64,000 bases of DNA, from positions 1 to 64,000 of the forward strand of contig CACCOB010000001.1 in the NCBI GenBank assembly GCA_902547535.1. The letters run 5' to 3'. This stretch comes from an uncultured Pelagibacteraceae bacterium. GTDB taxonomy: Bacteria > Pseudomonadota > Alphaproteobacteria > Pelagibacterales > Pelagibacteraceae. The notes beneath the pieces were generated by a model. That model did no database searches. It saw nothing but the letters and a program-made list of their open reading frames with translations, and was not told where the DNA came from. Numbering within the stretch: the first letter of the stretch is position 1; each line of letters begins with the position of its first letter. Both the position numbers and the translations under genes were made by a program. Below, one piece after another: positions 9,437 to 23,576 of the stretch.

Positions 9437-11212
9437 ATGAGTTCGTACAAAATAATTGATCATGAATATGATGTAGTTGTCTTGGGTGCTGGTGGCTCAG
9501 GTTTAAGAGCTGCAGTTGGCCTAAGTGAAGCTGGTCTAAAAACAGCCTGTGTGTCAAAAGTATTTCCTACTAGAAGTCATACTTCTGCAGCACAAGGAGG
9601 TATTTCTGCAGCGTTAGGAAATATGGGTGAGGATGACTGGAGATGGCATATGTATGATACAGTTAAAGGTGCTGATTGGTTGGGTGACCAAGACTCAATT
9701 GAATATTTATGTAAAGAGGCTCCAGCAGCAGTACTAGAATTAGAAAAGTATGGAGTTCCGTTTAGTAGAACGGAAGATGGAAAAATTTATCAAAGACCCT
9801 TTGGGGGTATGACAAAAAATTATGGAAATGAGACAGTTCAGAGAACATGTGCGGCGGCTGATAGAACAGGACATGCAATACTTCACACTCTTTATGGCCA
9901 AGCTTTGAAGCACAATACAGAATTTTTTATTGAGTACTTTGCACTAGATTTAATAATGAAAGATGGAGCGTGCAAAGGTTTAATTGCTTGGAACCTTAAC
10001 GATGGAACTATACACAGATTTAGATCTCACATAACAATTATTGCAACAGGAGGGTATGGGAAAGTATATTACTCAGCTACTTCTGCTCATACTTGTACTG
10101 GAGATGGTAATGCGATGGTTTTAAGAGCTGGTTTGCCTTTACAAGACATGGAATTTGTACAATTTCACCCTACTGGCATATACGGCCATGGAACTTTAAT
10201 TTCAGAAGGTGTTAGAGGTGAAGGAGGTTATTTAGTAAATTCAAAAGGTGAGAGATTTATGGAGCGTTACGCACCAAAAGCAAAAGATTTAGCATCAAGA
10301 GACGTAGTAAGTAGATCAATTGCGGTAGAAATAAATGAAGGTAGAGGTATAGGAAAAGAACAAGATCATGTTCATCTTCATATAGATCACTTAGACCCTA
10401 AAGTTATAGAAGAAAGATTACCAGGTATTTCTGAGGCTTCTAAATTATTTGCTAACGTGGATGTAACTAAGGAGCCAATACCAGTTGTTCCAACTGTACA
10501 TTACAATATGGGGGGAATACCAACAAACTATAAGGCCGAAGTTCTTACAGTGAATGGATCGGAGAAAACTGTTCCTGGTTTAATGGCGATCGGAGAAGCT
10601 GCATGTGTATCTGTTCATGGTGCTAATAGATTGGGCTCAAACTCATTAATTGATCTTGTAGTATTTGGAAGAGCAGCTGCAAAAAGAGCAGCAGAACTTG
10701 TAAAACCAGGAATGAAACATGACGAAATCGATAAAAGTGAGACTGATAAATGTTTAGATAGATTTGATAAACTTAGAAACTCTCAAGGTTCTAACCCTAC
10801 ATCTGAACTTAGACTATCAATGCAAAAAACGATGCAGTCTAAATGTGCTGTATTTAGAAGTGAAAAGACATTAAAGGAAGGCGTTGATGAAATAAGAAAA
10901 CCTTTTGAGGGCATGGAATCTTTATCTGTAAAAGATAAATCATTAATATTTAATACAGATCTAGTCGAAACTTTAGAATTCGATAACTTAATTAGACAAG
11001 CGATTACTACTATGGACTCAGCTTATCACAGAAAAGAAAGTAGAGGAGCACATGCAAGAGAAGACTTTCCGAAAAGAGATGATGAAAATTATATGCAACA
11101 TACTCTCTCATGGTGTAATGGCTCTAAAACAAAAATAAATTATAGACCAGTTCATAGATCAACTCTAACTAATGATGTACAATATTTTCCTCCTCAGGAA
11201 AGAGTATATTAA
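9437..11212 (+). CDS. sdhA: Succinate dehydrogenase flavoprotein subunit
   Basis: SdhA oxidises succinate to fumarate and passes electrons through SdhB to ubiquinone, on the cytoplasmic face of the inner membrane. The 591 residues are the normal length. The FAD-binding [15 protein letters not shown] is near residue 15. His48 in [11 protein letters not shown] is the residue that carries covalent [25 protein letters not shown] and the catalytic-site [11 protein letters not shown] are intact. It begins two bases after the sdhD stop, and its final base overlaps the sdhB ATG. No anomalies. Confidence 0.98.
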   Translation: MSSYKIIDHEYDVVVLGAGGSGLRAAVGLSEAGLKTACVSKVFPTRSHTSAAQGGISAALGNMGEDDWRWHMYDTVKGADWLGDQDSIEYLCKEAPAAVLELEKYGVPFSRTEDGKIYQRPFGGMTKNYGNETVQRTCAAADRTGHAILHTLYGQALKHNTEFFIEYFALDLIMKDGACKGLIAWNLNDGTIHRFRSHITIIATGGYGKVYYSATSAHTCTGDGNAMVLRAGLPLQDMEFVQFHPTGIYGHGTLISEGVRGEGGYLVNSKGERFMERYAPKAKDLASRDVVSRSIAVEINEGRGIGKEQDHVHLHIDHLDPKVIEERLPGISEASKLFANVDVTKEPIPVVPTVHYNMGGIPTNYKAEVLTVNGSEKTVPGLMAIGEAACVSVHGANRLGSNSLIDLVVFGRAAAKRAAELVKPGMKHDEIDKSETDKCLDRFDKLRNSQGSNPTSELRLSMQKTMQSKCAVFRSEKTLKEGVDEIRKPFEGMESLSVKDKSLIFNTDLVETLEFDNLIRQAITTMDSAYHRKESRGAHAREDFPKRDDENYMQHTLSWCNGSKTKINYRPVHRSTLTNDVQYFPPQERVY

Positions 11213-11982
11213 TGGTACAGTTTAATTTACCGTCAAATTCAAAAATAAAAAAAGGTCAATATTACAAAGACAAAACAGGATCAAAAAATATAAGAAAAGT
11301 AAATGTTTATAGATGGGATCCATCTAAAAATGAAAATCCAAGAATTGATACTTATGAAGTCGATATGGATAATTGCTCTTCTAAAGTTTTAGATATTTTA
11401 AATAAAATCAAAAATGAAATTGATCCGTCTATTGCATATAGAAGATCATGTGCTCATGGAGTATGTGGGTCATGTGCAATGAATATGAATGGAAAGAATG
11501 GTCTAGCGTGTACCAAATCTCATTCTGAATTAGATGGAGATATCGATATTTATCCATTACCACATTTAAAAGTCTTAAAAGATTTAATTGGAGACTTAAG
11601 CACTCTTTATAAACAATATGAGTCTGTTGAACCTTGGCTCAAAACAACAAAAATAAATGATAAAGAAAACATTCAGACAAAAGAGGATAGAGCAAAATTA
11701 GATGGTTTATATGAGTGTATAATGTGTGCATGTTGTTCAACATCCTGCCCAAGTTATTGGTGGAATGGTGAAAAATATTTAGGTCCTGCAGTTTTACTTC
11801 AAGCTTACAGATGGATAATTGATAGTAGAGACGAGGACAGAAAAGAAAGACTTAAAAAAGTTGCTGACGAACTTAAACTTTATAGATGTCATACTATCTT
11901 GAATTGTACAAATGCTTGCCCCAAGGGCTTAAATCCTGCAAAAGCTATTGCAGAGATAAAGAAAATGCTTGCAACAGCTTGA
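11212..11982 (+). CDS. sdhB: Succinate dehydrogenase iron-sulfur subunit
   Basis: SdhB carries the three Fe-S clusters that wire the flavin to the quinone. Cysteines for the 2Fe-2S cluster lie in [15 protein letters not shown] and the later LACTKS (around residues 80-100). The 4Fe-4S cluster uses [12 protein letters not shown] near residue 170, and the 3Fe-4S cluster uses [14 protein letters not shown] near residue 225. The length of 256 residues is typical. The ATG overlaps the last base of sdhA. It is the last gene of sdhCDAB. A 24-base gap precedes mmsA, without a visible terminator. Confidence 0.98.
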   Translation: MVQFNLPSNSKIKKGQYYKDKTGSKNIRKVNVYRWDPSKNENPRIDTYEVDMDNCSSKVLDILNKIKNEIDPSIAYRRSCAHGVCGSCAMNMNGKNGLACTKSHSELDGDIDIYPLPHLKVLKDLIGDLSTLYKQYESVEPWLKTTKINDKENIQTKEDRAKLDGLYECIMCACCSTSCPSYWWNGEKYLGPAVLLQAYRWIIDSRDEDRKERLKKVADELKLYRCHTILNCTNACPKGLNPAKAIAEIKKMLATA

Positions 11983-12006
11983 TTACTTAATTAAATAATT
12001 TTAATC

Positions 12007-14467
<2,461 letters not shown>

Positions 14468-15628
14468 ATGAATATCCACGAGCACCAGGCAAAAGAAATA
14501 CTTAAAAAGTATGGCGCGGTTGTACCCGAAGGCGTTTATGCTCTTAATGTAAATGAATTAATTGAAAAAGTAAAAAATCTCAAAGCCGATAAGTATGTAT
14601 TAAAAGCTCAAATTCATGCAGGAGGTAGAGGAAAGGCTGGAGGAGTAAAAATTGTTGATAATATTGCTCTTTTGGAAGAGGAAGCGAAAAAATTGTTTGG
14701 TAAAACATTGGTTACCCATCAAACTGGACCCTCAGGAAGAGAGGTGAAAAGATTGTATGTTGAAACTGCATCAGAAATAGAAAAAGAATTCTACCTTTCT
14801 TGTCTTGTTGATCGAGCTTCTGCGAAAATTGCATTTATTTCCAGCGATCAGGGTGGAATGAATATTGAGGAAGTTGCTGAAAAATCACCAGATAAAATAA
14901 TTACAACAAAAGTAGATTTTAATGAAAGTATTTCAGAGGAAGACTGTAACAAAATTATTAAAATTTTTGATTTAGACAACGACGCAAGCAAACAAGCAAT
15001 CAATTTAATAAAATCAATTTACAAAATGTTCATTGATACAGATGCAAATTTAATAGAGATAAATCCTCTCATTTTAACCAAAAAAAACAAAATTGTATGT
15101 TTGGATGCAAAGATGACTTTTGACGAAAATGCATTATTTAAACATCCAGAAATTCAGAAACTAAGAGATTTTAATGAAGAAGAAGAAACTGAAATTGAAG
15201 CAAGCAAACATGATCTTGCATACATTAAATTGGATGGAAATATAGGATGTATGGTAAATGGTGCTGGATTAGCAATGGCCACCATGGATATTATTAAATT
15301 ATACGGAGAAGAGCCTGCAAATTTTTTAGATGTAGGTGGTGGTGCCTCTAAAGAAAAAGTTTCAGCAGCATTTAAAATTATCTTATCTGACAAAAATGTA
15401 AAAGGAATACTAATAAATATTTTTGGAGGAATAATGAGATGTGACGTGCTTGCACAAGGCGTTGTAGATGCAGCAAAAGAAATTAAAATTAAAGTTCCTT
15501 TAGTAGTGAGACTAGCAGGCACAAATTTCAAAGAGGGAAAAGAAATTTTAGATAATTCAGGATTAGAGATTATTTCCGCAAATGATTTATCTGATGCAGC
15601 AAAAAAAATAGTCGAGGCTATAAAATAA
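14468..15628 (+). CDS. sucC: Succinyl-CoA synthetase beta subunit
   Basis: The beta subunit supplies the ATP-grasp nucleotide site of succinyl-CoA synthetase, which makes ATP or GTP from succinyl-CoA. The 386-residue protein opens with [15 protein letters not shown] and has [15 protein letters not shown], the ATP-grasp glycine loop. IEINPLILT and [12 protein letters not shown] mark the ligase domain shared with SucD. The length is standard. No spacing separates it from mdh, and its stop shares a base with the sucD ATG. Confidence 0.97.
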   Translation: MNIHEHQAKEILKKYGAVVPEGVYALNVNELIEKVKNLKADKYVLKAQIHAGGRGKAGGVKIVDNIALLEEEAKKLFGKTLVTHQTGPSGREVKRLYVETASEIEKEFYLSCLVDRASAKIAFISSDQGGMNIEEVAEKSPDKIITTKVDFNESISEEDCNKIIKIFDLDNDASKQAINLIKSIYKMFIDTDANLIEINPLILTKKNKIVCLDAKMTFDENALFKHPEIQKLRDFNEEEETEIEASKHDLAYIKLDGNIGCMVNGAGLAMATMDIIKLYGEEPANFLDVGGGASKEKVSAAFKIILSDKNVKGILINIFGGIMRCDVLAQGVVDAAKEIKIKVPLVVRLAGTNFKEGKEILDNSGLEIISANDLSDAAKKIVEAIK

Positions 15629-16503
15629 TGTCAGTCTTAATAAACAAAGATACTAAAGTAATTTGTCAAGGTTTCACTGGCGCTCATGGAACTTTTCATT
15701 CTGAACAATCTATTAAGTATGGAACTAACTTGGTTGGTGGAGTTACTCCTAAAAAAGGAGGTCAAATTCATTTGGAAAGACCAGTATTTAATACTGTTAA
15801 AGAAGCTAAAGATCAGACAGGTGCAAATGCAACAATGATTTATGTTCCTGCAAAGTTTGCAGCTTCAGCAATTATAGAGGCAATAGATTCTTCTATAGAA
15901 TTGATTGTATGTATAACTGAGGGAATTCCAGTTTTAGACATGCTAAAAGTAAAAAGAAAACTTTCGAACTCTAAATCAAGACTTATTGGTCCCAACTGTC
16001 CAGGTATAATAACTCCTGATGAATGTAAAATTGGAATAATGCCTGGAAATATACATAAAAAAGGAACAGTAGGTATTGTTTCTAGATCAGGAACATTAAC
16101 TTACGAAGCTGTAGCCCAAACTTCAGAAAATGGCCTCGGTCAATCTACATGTATAGGAATAGGTGGAGATCCAATAAATGGTACCAATTTTATTGATTGT
16201 CTAGATCTGTTTTTAAATGATGAAGAAACTGAGTCTATAGTCATGATTGGTGAAATCGGAGGAACTGCTGAAGAAGAAGCCGCTGAATTTATAAAAAATC
16301 ATAAGATTAAAAAACCAATGGTTGGATTTGTGGCTGGAATTACAGCACCACCTGGTAGACGAATGGGTCATGCTGGTGCAATAATATCAGGGGGAAAAGG
16401 TAACGCTGATGAAAAAATTAAAATTATGGAAAAATCTGGTATTACAATGGCAAAATCACCATCTGAAATTGGAATAACTCTATTGAATAAATTGTCTAAT
16501 TGA
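15628..16503 (+). CDS. sucD: Succinyl-CoA synthetase alpha subunit
   Basis: The alpha subunit binds CoA and carries the phosphohistidine intermediate. The 291-residue protein has the CoA-binding Rossmann start [28 protein letters not shown] and [13 protein letters not shown] follow. The active-site His248 lies in [16 protein letters not shown], matching the position known from E. coli (His246). It overlaps sucC by one base. A 33-base gap before sucA contains a perfect TATAAT hexamer. Confidence 0.97.
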   Translation: MSVLINKDTKVICQGFTGAHGTFHSEQSIKYGTNLVGGVTPKKGGQIHLERPVFNTVKEAKDQTGANATMIYVPAKFAASAIIEAIDSSIELIVCITEGIPVLDMLKVKRKLSNSKSRLIGPNCPGIITPDECKIGIMPGNIHKKGTVGIVSRSGTLTYEAVAQTSENGLGQSTCIGIGGDPINGTNFIDCLDLFLNDEETESIVMIGEIGGTAEEEAAEFIKNHKIKKPMVGFVAGITAPPGRRMGHAGAIISGGKGNADEKIKIMEKSGITMAKSPSEIGITLLNKLSN

Positions 16504-16525
16504 TAACACCTTATTCGTGTATAAT
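16500..16525 (+). promoter_or_regulatory. Possible sucA promoter
   Basis: A TTGATA hexamer (16500-16505) and a perfect TATAAT (16520-16525) precede the sucA ATG at 16537. The 14-base spacer is shorter than the usual 16-18, so the -35 assignment is doubtful. If the -10 is real, the leader would be only about five bases long. Confidence 0.3.
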
Positions 16526-16536
16526 TATATTTAAAA

Positions 16537-19437
16537 ATGTCATCATCTAAAAATTTAGAATACAAAAAAACTTCATTTCTTAACAAATCAAATAGTGCAT
16601 TTATAGAACAAATGTATGTGAAGTATGTGAATAATGATCCAAATTTACCCGAGAGTTGGAAAAATTATTTTATTGATATTGGCGATGATATTAATTCCAT
16701 TGTTAAAGAGGTTAATGGGCCATCTTGGAGTCCAAGAAAAAATAAAATTGATGAGATTAAAATACATGAAAATGAAATTGAGATTCTAGAAAGTCAAAAT
16801 AAAGAAGTAGATCAAAATGATATAGTTGCAAGTAACAGTAATTCTATTAAAGCAGTCTCTTTGATAAGAGCTTATAGACAGCGTGGTCATTTATTGTCAA
16901 AAGTTGATCCATTAGAAATGAGAGAAAGTGAATATCTTGATGAATTACATCCTGAAAATTATGGATTTAAAAAAGATGACTATAGTAAAAAAATTTATTT
17001 AGATGGTGTCTTAAATAAAGAATACTCTAACATAAAAGAAATTCTCTCTGTGTTAAGGAAAATATATTGTGGAAATATTGGTTATGAGTATATGCATATT
17101 TCAAATCCAAGAGAAAGAAAATGGTTTCGTGATAGAGTTGAAAAAGATGAAAATGCATTGAAATTTACAGTAAATGGAAAAAATGCAATTTTAAATAAAT
17201 TAATACAAGCTGAAGGTTTTGAAAAATTTTTACACACAAAATATGTGGGATCAAAAAGATTTGGTCTTGACGGTGGTGAAAGTCTGATACCTGCATTAGA
17301 GCAAATAATTAAAATTGGTGGTCAGTCAAACATAAAAGAAGTTAAAATTGGTATGTCACACAGGGGAAGACTAAATGTTTTAGCTAATGTTTTACAAAAA
17401 TCATATAAGAGAATATTTAACGAGTTTGCTGGTGAAATTAATAATACAGAGGAAGATAGTGCCGGTGATGTGAAATATCATTTGGGAGCATCTTCGGATA
17501 GAGAATTTGATGGAAATGTAGTTCATGTAAGTCTTACTGACAATCCTTCACATTTAGAGGCAGTCAATCCAGTTGTCTTAGGTCAAACTAGAGCAAAACA
17601 ATTTTTTCACAAGGATGTAAAAAGAAATAAGGTTATTCCAATTTTAATTCATGGAGATGCCGCTTTTGCAGGACAAGGTGTTGTAGCTGAATGTTTTGCC
17701 ATGTCTGGTTTACCAGGGCATAATACTGGTGGAACAATTCATATAATTGTAAATAACCAAATTGGATTTACAACTAGTCCAAGATTTGCAAGATCTTCGC
17801 CTCACCCATCAGATATTGCTAAAATGGTTGAAGCGCCAATAATTCACGTTAACGGTGATGATCCAGAGGCTGTAGTTTATGGATCAAGAATTGCAACAGA
17901 GTTCAGGCTTAAATTTAATCGAGATGTGGTTTTAGATTTAGTTTGTTATAGAAGATTTGGACATAATGAGGGAGATGAGCCATCTTTTACTCAACCTCTC
18001 ATGTACAAAAAAATAAGGTCACATCCTTCCACTGCAAAAATTTATGGATCAAAACTTATAGATGAGGATTTACTCTCAGAAAATGATTTAAATAATCAAA
18101 TTAATAAATTTAAAACTTTGTTAGATGATCAATTTAAAACTGCAAAAGATTATAAACCAAAAATAGAATGGTTTGAAGGTGCTTGGTCGAGTTATAAGCC
18201 TAAAAAAGGAAAAGATAAAAAGGGAATTACAGGTGCAGATCCTGATTTGTTAAGAAATATCTCAGATAAAATAAATGTAATTCCTAAAGAAACTACTGTT
18301 CACAAGACTATTAGTAAAATATTTCAAAACAGAAAAAAAACAATTGATCAAGGCTTTAATATTGATTGGTCATCAGCAGAAGCACTTGCCTTTGGTTCAT
18401 TGTTGGAAGAGGGTTTCCCAGTAAGGTTTGTAGGTCAAGATTCTGGAAGAGGAACTTTTAGTCAAAGGCACTCAGTCTTACGTAATCAATTAGATAATAC
18501 CAGATATATACCTCTAAACAGTATTTCAAAAAATCAAAAGAAATTCGAAATTGTAGATAGTTTCTTATCGGAGTTAGCAGTTCTTGGTTTCGAGTATGGT
18601 TATAGTTTAGTTGAGCCCAATACATTAACAATCTGGGAAGCGCAATTTGGTGATTTTGCTAATGGAGCACAAGTTATAATAGATCAATTTATATCTTCAG
18701 GTGAAAGAAAATGGCAGCGAGCCTCTGGTTTAGTAATGTTATTACCTCATGGATATGAAGGTCAGGGTCCTGAGCATTCATCTGCAAGATTAGAAAGATT
18801 TCTACAGCTGTGTGCTAATGATAATCTTCAAGTGATGAATTGCACAACGCCAGCTAATTACTTTCATGCTCTTAGAAGACAGATTCATCGCGACTTTAGA
18901 AAACCTTTAGTTTTAATGACACCAAAGTCACTTTTAAGGAACAAATATTGTGTTTCAAGTATTGATGATTTTAATAAGCAAACTTCATTTCACCGAATTT
19001 TATGGGACCACGCACTAAATAAAGATTCTAAAAATTTTATAAAACTGAAAAAACCTGCAGAAATTAAAAAAGTTATTCTTTGTTCTGGAAAAGTTTATTT
19101 CGACTTATTAGCTGCTAGAGAAAAAATTAAAAGAGACGATGTAATCTTGCTTAGAATAGAACAATTATATCCTTTTCCCGTAAAAAGCTTAGTCAAAGAG
19201 CTCAAGCCTTACGCAAATAATGCTAAATTTTATTGGTGCCAAGAAGAACCAAAAAATATGGGAGCATGGTTTTCAGTGAGAGATTATATTCAATGGACAT
19301 TAGAAACTATTAAAGCTAAAAATAATAATATTTCTTATATAGGAAGAAATCCTGATGCATCTCCCGCAACTGGCTATGCAAAAAGGCATATGGTAGAACA
19401 AGAAGAGATTATAAAAAAAGTTTTTGGTAATGAGTGA
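16537..19437 (+). CDS. sucA: 2-oxoglutarate dehydrogenase E1 component
   Basis: SucA is the thiamine-diphosphate decarboxylase of the 2-oxoglutarate dehydrogenase complex and feeds succinyl groups to SucB. At 966 residues it has the full E1o length. The N-terminal helical segment [20 protein letters not shown] is the E2-contact region. [14 protein letters not shown], the TPP motif [19 protein letters not shown] and the [16 protein letters not shown] block follow. [13 protein letters not shown] lies in the C-terminal transketolase-like part. It overlaps the sucB reading frame at its 3' end, so sucA-sucB-lpdA encode the entire complex in one unit. Confidence 0.97.
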   Translation: MSSSKNLEYKKTSFLNKSNSAFIEQMYVKYVNNDPNLPESWKNYFIDIGDDINSIVKEVNGPSWSPRKNKIDEIKIHENEIEILESQNKEVDQNDIVASNSNSIKAVSLIRAYRQRGHLLSKVDPLEMRESEYLDELHPENYGFKKDDYSKKIYLDGVLNKEYSNIKEILSVLRKIYCGNIGYEYMHISNPRERKWFRDRVEKDENALKFTVNGKNAILNKLIQAEGFEKFLHTKYVGSKRFGLDGGESLIPALEQIIKIGGQSNIKEVKIGMSHRGRLNVLANVLQKSYKRIFNEFAGEINNTEEDSAGDVKYHLGASSDREFDGNVVHVSLTDNPSHLEAVNPVVLGQTRAKQFFHKDVKRNKVIPILIHGDAAFAGQGVVAECFAMSGLPGHNTGGTIHIIVNNQIGFTTSPRFARSSPHPSDIAKMVEAPIIHVNGDDPEAVVYGSRIATEFRLKFNRDVVLDLVCYRRFGHNEGDEPSFTQPLMYKKIRSHPSTAKIYGSKLIDEDLLSENDLNNQINKFKTLLDDQFKTAKDYKPKIEWFEGAWSSYKPKKGKDKKGITGADPDLLRNISDKINVIPKETTVHKTISKIFQNRKKTIDQGFNIDWSSAEALAFGSLLEEGFPVRFVGQDSGRGTFSQRHSVLRNQLDNTRYIPLNSISKNQKKFEIVDSFLSELAVLGFEYGYSLVEPNTLTIWEAQFGDFANGAQVIIDQFISSGERKWQRASGLVMLLPHGYEGQGPEHSSARLERFLQLCANDNLQVMNCTTPANYFHALRRQIHRDFRKPLVLMTPKSLLRNKYCVSSIDDFNKQTSFHRILWDHALNKDSKNFIKLKKPAEIKKVILCSGKVYFDLLAAREKIKRDDVILLRIEQLYPFPVKSLVKELKPYANNAKFYWCQEEPKNMGAWFSVRDYIQWTLETIKAKNNNISYIGRNPDASPATGYAKRHMVEQEEIIKKVFGNE

Positions 19438-20770
19438 AAAAATATTAGTTCCTGCGTTAGGCGAGAGTATTACGGAAGCAACTGTTTCAAAATGGCTTAA
19501 AAAAGTTGGAGATCCAGTAGAGGCAGATGAAGCTATTGTTGAACTTGAGACTGACAAAGTTAACTTAGAAGTTCCATCACCAATAACTGGCATATTATCA
19601 GAAATGAATTCAAAAGATGGAGATACTGTTGAAGTTGGGGCAGTGCTAGGTTCTATTTCTGAAGGTAAATCAAATGTAGAAAAAAAAACACCCTCAAAGC
19701 AAGAAAAAGAAGTAGAAACTACTTCTGAGGATCTCATAAAAGAGGAAAATACAAACGTAATAAATCTGGAAATAGAGAAAAAACCTACCCCAAAATTAGG
19801 TAAAATTTCTGCAACTAGCAAAGAAGAGCCAATGGAACTTTTAGATGAGGTAAATGAAGAACCTCTTCTACTAACTGACGAAGTTCAAACAACCCAAGCT
19901 ACAAAAGTTAATCCTTTTGTTCTTTCACCAGCGGTGAGAAAAATTGCTGCTGAAAATAATATTGATGTGGAAAAGGTTAAAGGTACAGGAAGGGATGGCA
20001 GAGTATTAAAAGGTGACCTTTTAAGCTTGATGGGGACAAATCCACAACCTAATCAAAGAAGAATTCAATATGGTGAAGAAGAGAGAATTAAAATGACAAG
20101 GTTAAGACAAACTATAGCTAAAAGACTTAAACAAGCGCAAGAAAATGCAGCAATGTTAACAACTTTTAATGAAGTTGATATGTCTGGCATAATGTCGATG
20201 AGAAAGGACAACCAAGAAGATTTTAAAAGTAGGTATGGAATAAAGCTAGGATTAATGTCATTCTTTGTAAAAGCCTGTGTCGTTGGTTTAAAATTATTTC
20301 CAGCAATAAATGCTGAAATTGAAGGTGAAGATATTATTTATAAAAATTATTATAATATAAGTTTCGCAGTTGGTACCGACAAAGGATTGGTTGTACCAGT
20401 TTTGAGAAATGCAGACGAAATGTCATTTGCAGATATAGAAAAAGAAATTAAAAGACTTTCAGAAAAAGCCAATAGTGGAAATTTATCAATTGAGGATCTT
20501 CAGGGAGGAACATTCACAATTAGTAATGGTGGAGTTTATGGTTCGATGTTATCAACTCCTATTTTAAACCCACCTCAATCTGGAGTATTGGGAATGCATA
20601 ACATTGTAGAAAGACCAGTTAATGTTAACGGTGAAATCAAAATTAAACCTATAATGTATTTAGCATTATCATATGATCACAGAATAATAGATGGAAAAGA
20701 GTCCGTCACATTTCTAAAAACTGTTAAGGAAAATCTTGAGGATCCAAGGAGATTATTTTTAAATATATAA
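19430..20770 (+). CDS. sucB: 2-oxoglutarate dehydrogenase E2 (dihydrolipoyl succinyltransferase)
   Basis: SucB carries succinyl groups on lipoyl-lysine to CoA. From the ATG at 19430 the protein has 446 residues. A TTG two codons upstream is possible but less likely, because the ATG gives the conventional [13 protein letters not shown] start and overlaps the sucA stop by eight bases. Domains in order are a lipoyl domain with Lys43 in ETDKVNLE, an acidic, threonine-rich linker (about 80-165), a peripheral-subunit-binding domain ([20 protein letters not shown]), and the acyltransferase core with the catalytic histidine in [10 protein letters not shown]. Only one lipoyl domain is present. The final base is shared with lpdA. 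Confidence 0.97.
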   Translation: MSEKILVPALGESITEATVSKWLKKVGDPVEADEAIVELETDKVNLEVPSPITGILSEMNSKDGDTVEVGAVLGSISEGKSNVEKKTPSKQEKEVETTSEDLIKEENTNVINLEIEKKPTPKLGKISATSKEEPMELLDEVNEEPLLLTDEVQTTQATKVNPFVLSPAVRKIAAENNIDVEKVKGTGRDGRVLKGDLLSLMGTNPQPNQRRIQYGEEERIKMTRLRQTIAKRLKQAQENAAMLTTFNEVDMSGIMSMRKDNQEDFKSRYGIKLGLMSFFVKACVVGLKLFPAINAEIEGEDIIYKNYYNISFAVGTDKGLVVPVLRNADEMSFADIEKEIKRLSEKANSGNLSIEDLQGGTFTISNGGVYGSMLSTPILNPPQSGVLGMHNIVERPVNVNGEIKIKPIMYLALSYDHRIIDGKESVTFLKTVKENLEDPRRLFLNI

Positions 20771-22164
20771 TGGCTGATAAATTTGATGTTACAGTAATTG
20801 GTGGTGGTCCTGCAGGATATGTTTGTGCTATAAGATTAGCTCAATTAGGCTTAAACACTGCATGTATTGAGTCAAGGGGATCTTTAGGAGGAACTTGTTT
20901 GAATATTGGATGTATACCATCAAAAAGTTTATTAAATCTATCTGAGAATTTTCATAAAGCAAAAAACTTTGCCAATATTGGTATTGAGACAGGTGAGATT
21001 AAATTAAATTTAAAAAAAATGATGGAAAATAAAGAAAAATCTGTATCAACGTTGACAAAAGGTGTGGAATTTCTGTTTAAAAAAAATAAGGTTACATACA
21101 TTAAAGGGACCGGAACATTAAAAAATAAAGATGAAATATTAGTAAAAAATAATAATCAAGAGACAATAATAAAATCAAACAAAATAATAATTAGTACTGG
21201 TTCAGCCCCTTTACCTCTTCCTGGTATAGAGTTTGATGAAAAGCAAATATTATCTTCTACAGGTGCGTTATCCATTTCTAAACTACCAAAAAAAATGATT
21301 ATTGTAGGTGGTGGATATATTGGTTTAGAAATGGGATCAGTTTGGTCGCGATTGGGAACTGAAGTACAAGTTGTAGAGTATCTTGATCATATTACTCCAG
21401 GATTAGATAAAGAAATTTCTAACGAGTTTATGAAAATTTTGAAAAAACAAAACATTAAATTTGATTTAAATACCAAGGTCGAAAAAATTTCTAAAAATAG
21501 TGAAGGAGTTGTTGTAGAAATTTCAAACGAAGGAAAAAAAAGTAAGTTAGAAGCTGACGTGATTCTTATTTCAGTGGGTCGAAAACCTTATACTGATAAT
21601 TTAAATTTAGAGAATATTGGTGTTATTCTTGATAAAAAAGGAAGAATTAAAGTTGATAAAAATTTTGAGACAAATATAAAAAATATTTATGCAATAGGTG
21701 ATGTAATAGATGGTCCTATGCTAGCCCATAAGGCAGAGGAAGAGGGTATCGCTGTTGCAGAGCTTATTGCAGGTCAATCTGGACATGTTAATTATAACTT
21801 GATACCAGGAGTAATATATACATCCCCAGAAGTTGCTTATGTAGGTGAAAATGAGGAGCAGCTAAAAGAAAAAAAAATAGGTTATAAAATTGGAAAATTT
21901 CCTTTTATGGCAAATTCAAGAGCTAAGGCAATAAATGAGCCTGAAGGATTTGTAAAAATATTAGCTGATAGCTCGACAGATCGTGTTTTAGGTGTTCATA
22001 TTATTGGTCCACATGCTGGAGAAATGATTGCTGAGATGTCTATTGCTATGGAGTTTGGAGCTAGTTCTGAGGATATCGCAAGAACTTGTCACGCACATCC
22101 AACTTTTTCAGAGGCAATTAAGGAAGCAGCATTATCTGTAGATAAGAGACAGATCCACTCCTAA
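20770..22164 (+). CDS. lpdA: Dihydrolipoamide dehydrogenase (E3)
   Basis: E3 re-oxidises dihydrolipoyl groups with FAD and NAD+. The 464-residue protein has the FAD motif VIGGGPAGYVCAIRLAQLG and the redox-active cysteine pair in GGTCLNIGCIPSKSLL. A second Rossmann loop VGGGYIGLEMGSVW binds NAD, and the catalytic His-Glu dyad lies in HAHPTFSEAIKEA near the C-terminus. Immediate linkage to sucAB (one-base overlap) assigns it to the 2-oxoglutarate complex. It may also serve pyruvate dehydrogenase or the glycine cleavage system if no other copy exists. Confidence 0.97.
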   Translation: MADKFDVTVIGGGPAGYVCAIRLAQLGLNTACIESRGSLGGTCLNIGCIPSKSLLNLSENFHKAKNFANIGIETGEIKLNLKKMMENKEKSVSTLTKGVEFLFKKNKVTYIKGTGTLKNKDEILVKNNNQETIIKSNKIIISTGSAPLPLPGIEFDEKQILSSTGALSISKLPKKMIIVGGGYIGLEMGSVWSRLGTEVQVVEYLDHITPGLDKEISNEFMKILKKQNIKFDLNTKVEKISKNSEGVVVEISNEGKKSKLEADVILISVGRKPYTDNLNLENIGVILDKKGRIKVDKNFETNIKNIYAIGDVIDGPMLAHKAEEEGIAVAELIAGQSGHVNYNLIPGVIYTSPEVAYVGENEEQLKEKKIGYKIGKFPFMANSRAKAINEPEGFVKILADSSTDRVLGVHIIGPHAGEMIAEMSIAMEFGASSEDIARTCHAHPTFSEAIKEAALSVDKRQIHS

Positions 22165-22223
22165 ATTAGACTTAAAATAATATCTTTATTTATATTAATC
22201 ACAAAGTAGTGATATATTTAAGA

Positions 22224-23576
22224 ATGAGTATAGATTTAGGTAAAAAATTTCTTTTACAAAAAAATTTTAAGGATGCTGAAAAAGTATTTCTAGATTTAAA
22301 TAAAAATAATAATAATTTTGTGATTAATTATAACCTTGGAGTCATTAATTTTGAATTAAAGAAAACTAAAGAAAGTTTAAAATATTTTGAAAAGTGTAAA
22401 AAAATAGATCCTAGATCCTTAAATACTTATTTAAAAATTGCATACCTAGAACAGTCTACTGGTTTTGTAGAAAAATCATTATTAACTTATCTCAAAGTTT
22501 TGGATATAAATATAAAAGACATAAGAGCTTACTATGGAATTTTTACATTAAATCCTAATTTTCTCAAAAAGAGCCATTTTGAAGTTATTAAACAAATTAA
22601 TGAGAGCCCGAAAGCAAACGTTTTAGAAAAGTTTTTATCTGAGTTTTTGATATCTAAAAAAGAGAAGAAAGAAGGCAACATTGATAAGGAATTGATTTTT
22701 TTAAATAATGCTCACAATCTCTGTTTTGATTTTAAAAAAGAGTATAATTTACAATCACAAAAGTATTATTCACAAATAATTTTAGAGCATTACAATCAAA
22801 CCATTTTTATAGATAATGATAATAAAGCTAATTTATTTGATGATATTTCGCCAATATTTATTATAGGTCTACCAAGATCTGGATCTACATTAATTGAGGC
22901 AATTATTACCTCTTCCGAAGATAAAATTCCATCATTTGGAGAATGTTCTTTTATTAATATGGGAATAATAGATCAACTTTCACATAAAATATTATCAAAT
23001 ATTGAAAACAAAAAATCATTCGATTTTAAAGTTAATGAATTCAAAGATTTTATAAATAAAAAATATTCCCAGTTTTCATTAATTGAAAGTAAAACAAAGA
23101 ATTTTGTGGATAAATCTTTGGAAAATTTTTTTAATATAGAATTTATATTAACAATTTTTCCTAAAGCTCGTTTTTTACATTGTCACAGGAATCTTAAGGA
23201 CTCAATAGTAGGTATTTACCAATCATTATTGCCTGATATTTCATGGACTCATAGTATAGAAAATATAATAAGTTATATTGATAACTATAAAAATATAATG
23301 GATTACTTCAAAAAAAAATATCCAGATAAAATTTTTGATATTTCCTTAGAATATTTAACGAATAACAAGGAGACAGTTTCAAAAGAGATATTTAATTTTT
23401 GCAACATTAAATGGAACTCTCATGTTCTTGAGTATTATAAGAGAGTTGATCTGGATATTAGGACAACGAGTAATATTCAAATTAGAAACAAGATTACAAG
23501 TTATGATTCGAAGAAATATTCACAGTATTATAATTTGTTTGAGAATTATAAAGATAAATATAATTGGTTAAAATAA
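22224..23576 (+). CDS. TPR-repeat sulfotransferase-family protein, substrate unknown
   Basis: The product is about 450 residues from the ATG at 22224 (a GTG five codons upstream is an alternative). Residues 1-120 are TPR-like helical pairs (LGKKFLLQKNFKDAEKVFLD, YNLGVINFELKKTKESLKYF). From about residue 213 there is a sulfotransferase domain. FIIGLPRSGSTLIEAI is the PAPS 5'-phosphosulfate loop, PSFGE carries the conserved glutamate, and FLHCHRNLKDSIVGIYQSLL is the 3'-phosphate-binding segment. Such TPR-sulfotransferases are widespread in marine alphaproteobacteria, but their acceptors are mostly unknown. It has no signal peptide or membrane segment. It sits between lpdA and priA, unrelated in function, and ends where priA begins. 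Confidence 0.75.
   Translation: MSIDLGKKFLLQKNFKDAEKVFLDLNKNNNNFVINYNLGVINFELKKTKESLKYFEKCKKIDPRSLNTYLKIAYLEQSTGFVEKSLLTYLKVLDINIKDIRAYYGIFTLNPNFLKKSHFEVIKQINESPKANVLEKFLSEFLISKKEKKEGNIDKELIFLNNAHNLCFDFKKEYNLQSQKYYSQIILEHYNQTIFIDNDNKANLFDDISPIFIIGLPRSGSTLIEAIITSSEDKIPSFGECSFINMGIIDQLSHKILSNIENKKSFDFKVNEFKDFINKKYSQFSLIESKTKNFVDKSLENFFNIEFILTIFPKARFLHCHRNLKDSIVGIYQSLLPDISWTHSIENIISYIDNYKNIMDYFKKKYPDKIFDISLEYLTNNKETVSKEIFNFCNIKWNSHVLEYYKRVDLDIRTTSNIQIRNKITSYDSKKYSQYYNLFENYKDKYNWLK

Noticed and set aside
19300-19821. A long antisense reading frame (173 codons) opposite the sucA/sucB junction
   Set aside because: It lies against two highly conserved genes, has low-complexity Ser/Phe-rich composition typical of antisense frames in AT-rich DNA, and has no recognisable motif.
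22165-22223. ATCAC/GTGAT hairpin before the TPR-sulfotransferase gene as a terminator
   Set aside because: The stem is only five pairs and no T-run follows, so it is within chance for AT-rich DNA.
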